Source of the DNA: Spirochaetia bacterium
GTDB lineage: Bacteria > Patescibacteriota > Minisyncoccia > UBA6257 > UBA9933
Assembly (NCBI GenBank): GCA_007279775.1
Contig: QYPD01000045.1
Span: 1-6,602 of the forward strand
Direction: 5' to 3'
Length of the DNA stretch: 6,602 nt
Shown here: piece after piece, positions 6,067-6,602 of the stretch
How the letters are laid out: each line of letters begins with the position of its first letter
How positions within the stretch are numbered: position 1 is the stretch's first letter
The notes under the pieces: model-generated
Databases searched by the model: none
The model's input: only the letters and a program-made list of their open reading frames with translations
Told to the model about the DNA's origin: nothing
Position numbers and translations under genes: made by a program

Positions 6067-6072
6067 GGGATG
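6067..6072 (+). repeat. Right copy of 6-bp direct repeat GGGATG, containing the ileS start codon
   Basis: GGGATG at 6067-6072 repeats 5924-5929 exactly. Its last three bases are the ATG of ileS. If this is a target-site duplication, the insertion duplicated the start codon and left the reading frame intact. TTTAAA also lies directly outside both copies (5918-5923 and 6073-6078), though in AT-rich DNA this may be chance. Confidence 0.4.
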
Positions 6073-6602
6073 TTTAAAAACCTCAAAAATTTCAATCCTG
6101 CGGAAATTGAAGAAAAAGTCCTTGATTTTTGGCGGACTAACAAGATTTTCGAAAAATCCGTTGAAAAGCCGGCATCGGGAAAACCCGCCGGCGATTACAT
6201 TTTTTTTGACGGTCCTCCTTTTGCCAACGGTTTGCCCCATTACGGGCATATTTTGGCTTCAATAATAAAAGATGCGATTCCCCGTTATCAAACTATGAAG
6301 GGTAAAAGCGTAAAAAGGCGCTGGGGCTGGGATTGTCACGGTTTGCCGGTCGAATTTGAAACTGAAAAAGAATTGGGGCTAAAAAGCAAAAAAGATATTA
6401 TTAATTTTGGTATTGAAAAATTCAACGAAGCCGCGAGAGTCAGTGTTTTGAAATACGAGTCGGAATGGAAAAAAACGATTCCCAGAATCGGCCGCTGGGT
6501 TGATATGGAAAATCCGTATAAAACAATGGACGTTGATTATATGGAATCGGTTTTGCGGGTTTTTAAGGATTTATATGATAAAGATTTAATTTACAAAGGC
6601 TA
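6070..6602 (+). CDS. ileS: Isoleucyl-tRNA synthetase, type 2 (N-terminal part; runs off the window)
   Basis: The first 177 codons of a class I aminoacyl-tRNA synthetase that charges tRNA-Ile in the cytoplasm. The start MFKNLKNFNPAEIEEKVLDFW leads into GDYIFFDGPPFANGLPHYGHIL (41-62), which holds the HIGH-type ATP motif as HYGH (57-60). Next come KRRWGWDCHGLPVEFETEKELG (82-103) and WKKTIPRIGRWVDMENPYKTMD (133-154). The WGWDCHGLPVE form and overall spacing resemble type 2 (eukaryote-like) IleS, the group generally associated with reduced mupirocin sensitivity; the editing domain and KMSKS motif lie beyond the window. ATG 6070 is chosen because the protein begins there like its family; in-frame TTG codons at 6064 and 6055 are alternatives, and TAA at 6040 closes the frame upstream. 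It is preceded by its own promoter and a structured leader. Confidence 0.95.
   Translation, partial: MFKNLKNFNPAEIEEKVLDFWRTNKIFEKSVEKPASGKPAGDYIFFDGPPFANGLPHYGHILASIIKDAIPRYQTMKGKSVKRRWGWDCHGLPVEFETEKELGLKSKKDIINFGIEKFNEAARVSVLKYESEWKKTIPRIGRWVDMENPYKTMDVDYMESVLRVFKDLYDKDLIYKG

Larger units (their letters stand above)
5930..6068 (+). promoter_or_regulatory. Structured ileS leader RNA with two mutually exclusive folds
   Basis: As RNA, the left arm has two partners. The long-range fold pairs 5930-5933 with 6065-6068, 5936-5948 with 6049-6061 and 5951-5959 with 6029-6037. The local fold pairs 5930-5938 with 5977-5985 (9 bp, one G-U) and 5940-5945 with 5962-5967. The long-range fold ends one base before the ileS ATG and buries GGAG (6051-6054). 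Within the element, AATTAA (5991-5996) and TTAATT (6007-6012) can form a small AT hairpin, and TTGCTG (5978-5983) with TATATT (6000-6005), 16 bp apart, is a weak internal promoter candidate. No T-box consensus is present. The pairing is seen directly; regulation is inferred. Confidence 0.4.

Noticed and set aside
5930..6069. T-box riboswitch upstream of ileS
   Set aside because: Position and length suggested it, but the conserved T-box sequence (AGGGUGG-type), the Stem I landmark motifs and a downstream terminator are all missing.
6061..6249. Minus-strand 62-codon ORF at the start of ileS
   Set aside because: It lies opposite a clearly conserved IleS coding region and has no recognisable motif; it is a shadow frame.
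1..6602. tRNA, rRNA or CRISPR features
   Set aside because: No cloverleaf-like sequence, rRNA segment or regularly spaced repeat was seen; the only non-coding stretch is the ileS leader.

Overview
The window reads as a compact, moderately AT-rich bacterial chromosome segment with every confident gene on the + strand. The likely source is a Patescibacteria/CPR lineage (Parcubacteria-like). This is inferred from a long HlyD-type adaptor with a large helical insertion, a type-2 (eukaryote-like) isoleucyl-tRNA synthetase, very tight gene spacing and almost no Shine-Dalgarno sequences. Stops are TAA and one TGA, so the standard bacterial code fits and UGA recoding does not.

Layout: (1) positions 1-173 hold the C-terminal end of a DUF192 protein. 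(2) A well-formed promoter (165-193) overlaps that gene's 3' end, with its -10 box so close to the next ATG that the mRNA is probably leaderless. (3) It opens a run of seven genes from 202 to 5865 with gaps of at most 15 bp or with overlaps: bacteriohemerythrin, HxGH nucleotidyltransferase, single-domain cupin, HlyD/MacA-like adaptor, MacB-type ABC ATPase, MacB-type permease and a DUF362 protein. The run ends at a clear intrinsic terminator (5885-5912). (4) A second promoter (5891-5919) lies inside and just after the terminator. (5) A structured ~137-bp element (5930-6066) with inverted-repeat ends follows, flanked by a 6-bp direct repeat, GGGATG. (6) The right copy of that repeat supplies the ATG of ileS, which runs off the window end.

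How the genes work together: adaptor, ATPase and permease form a tripartite MacAB-like export system. No TolC-like outer-membrane channel is present, in keeping with monoderm CPR cells. The oxygen-binding hemerythrin, the cupin and the DUF362 protein appear to share its transcript. A link to oxygen or redox stress is plausible, but it is inference.

The most unusual part is the ileS leader. Its left arm can pair either with the far end of the element, burying the only SD-like GGAG near an ileS start, or with a local partner. It could be a small mobile element (MITE-like) that landed on the ileS start codon and regenerated it, a cis-regulatory RNA, or both.
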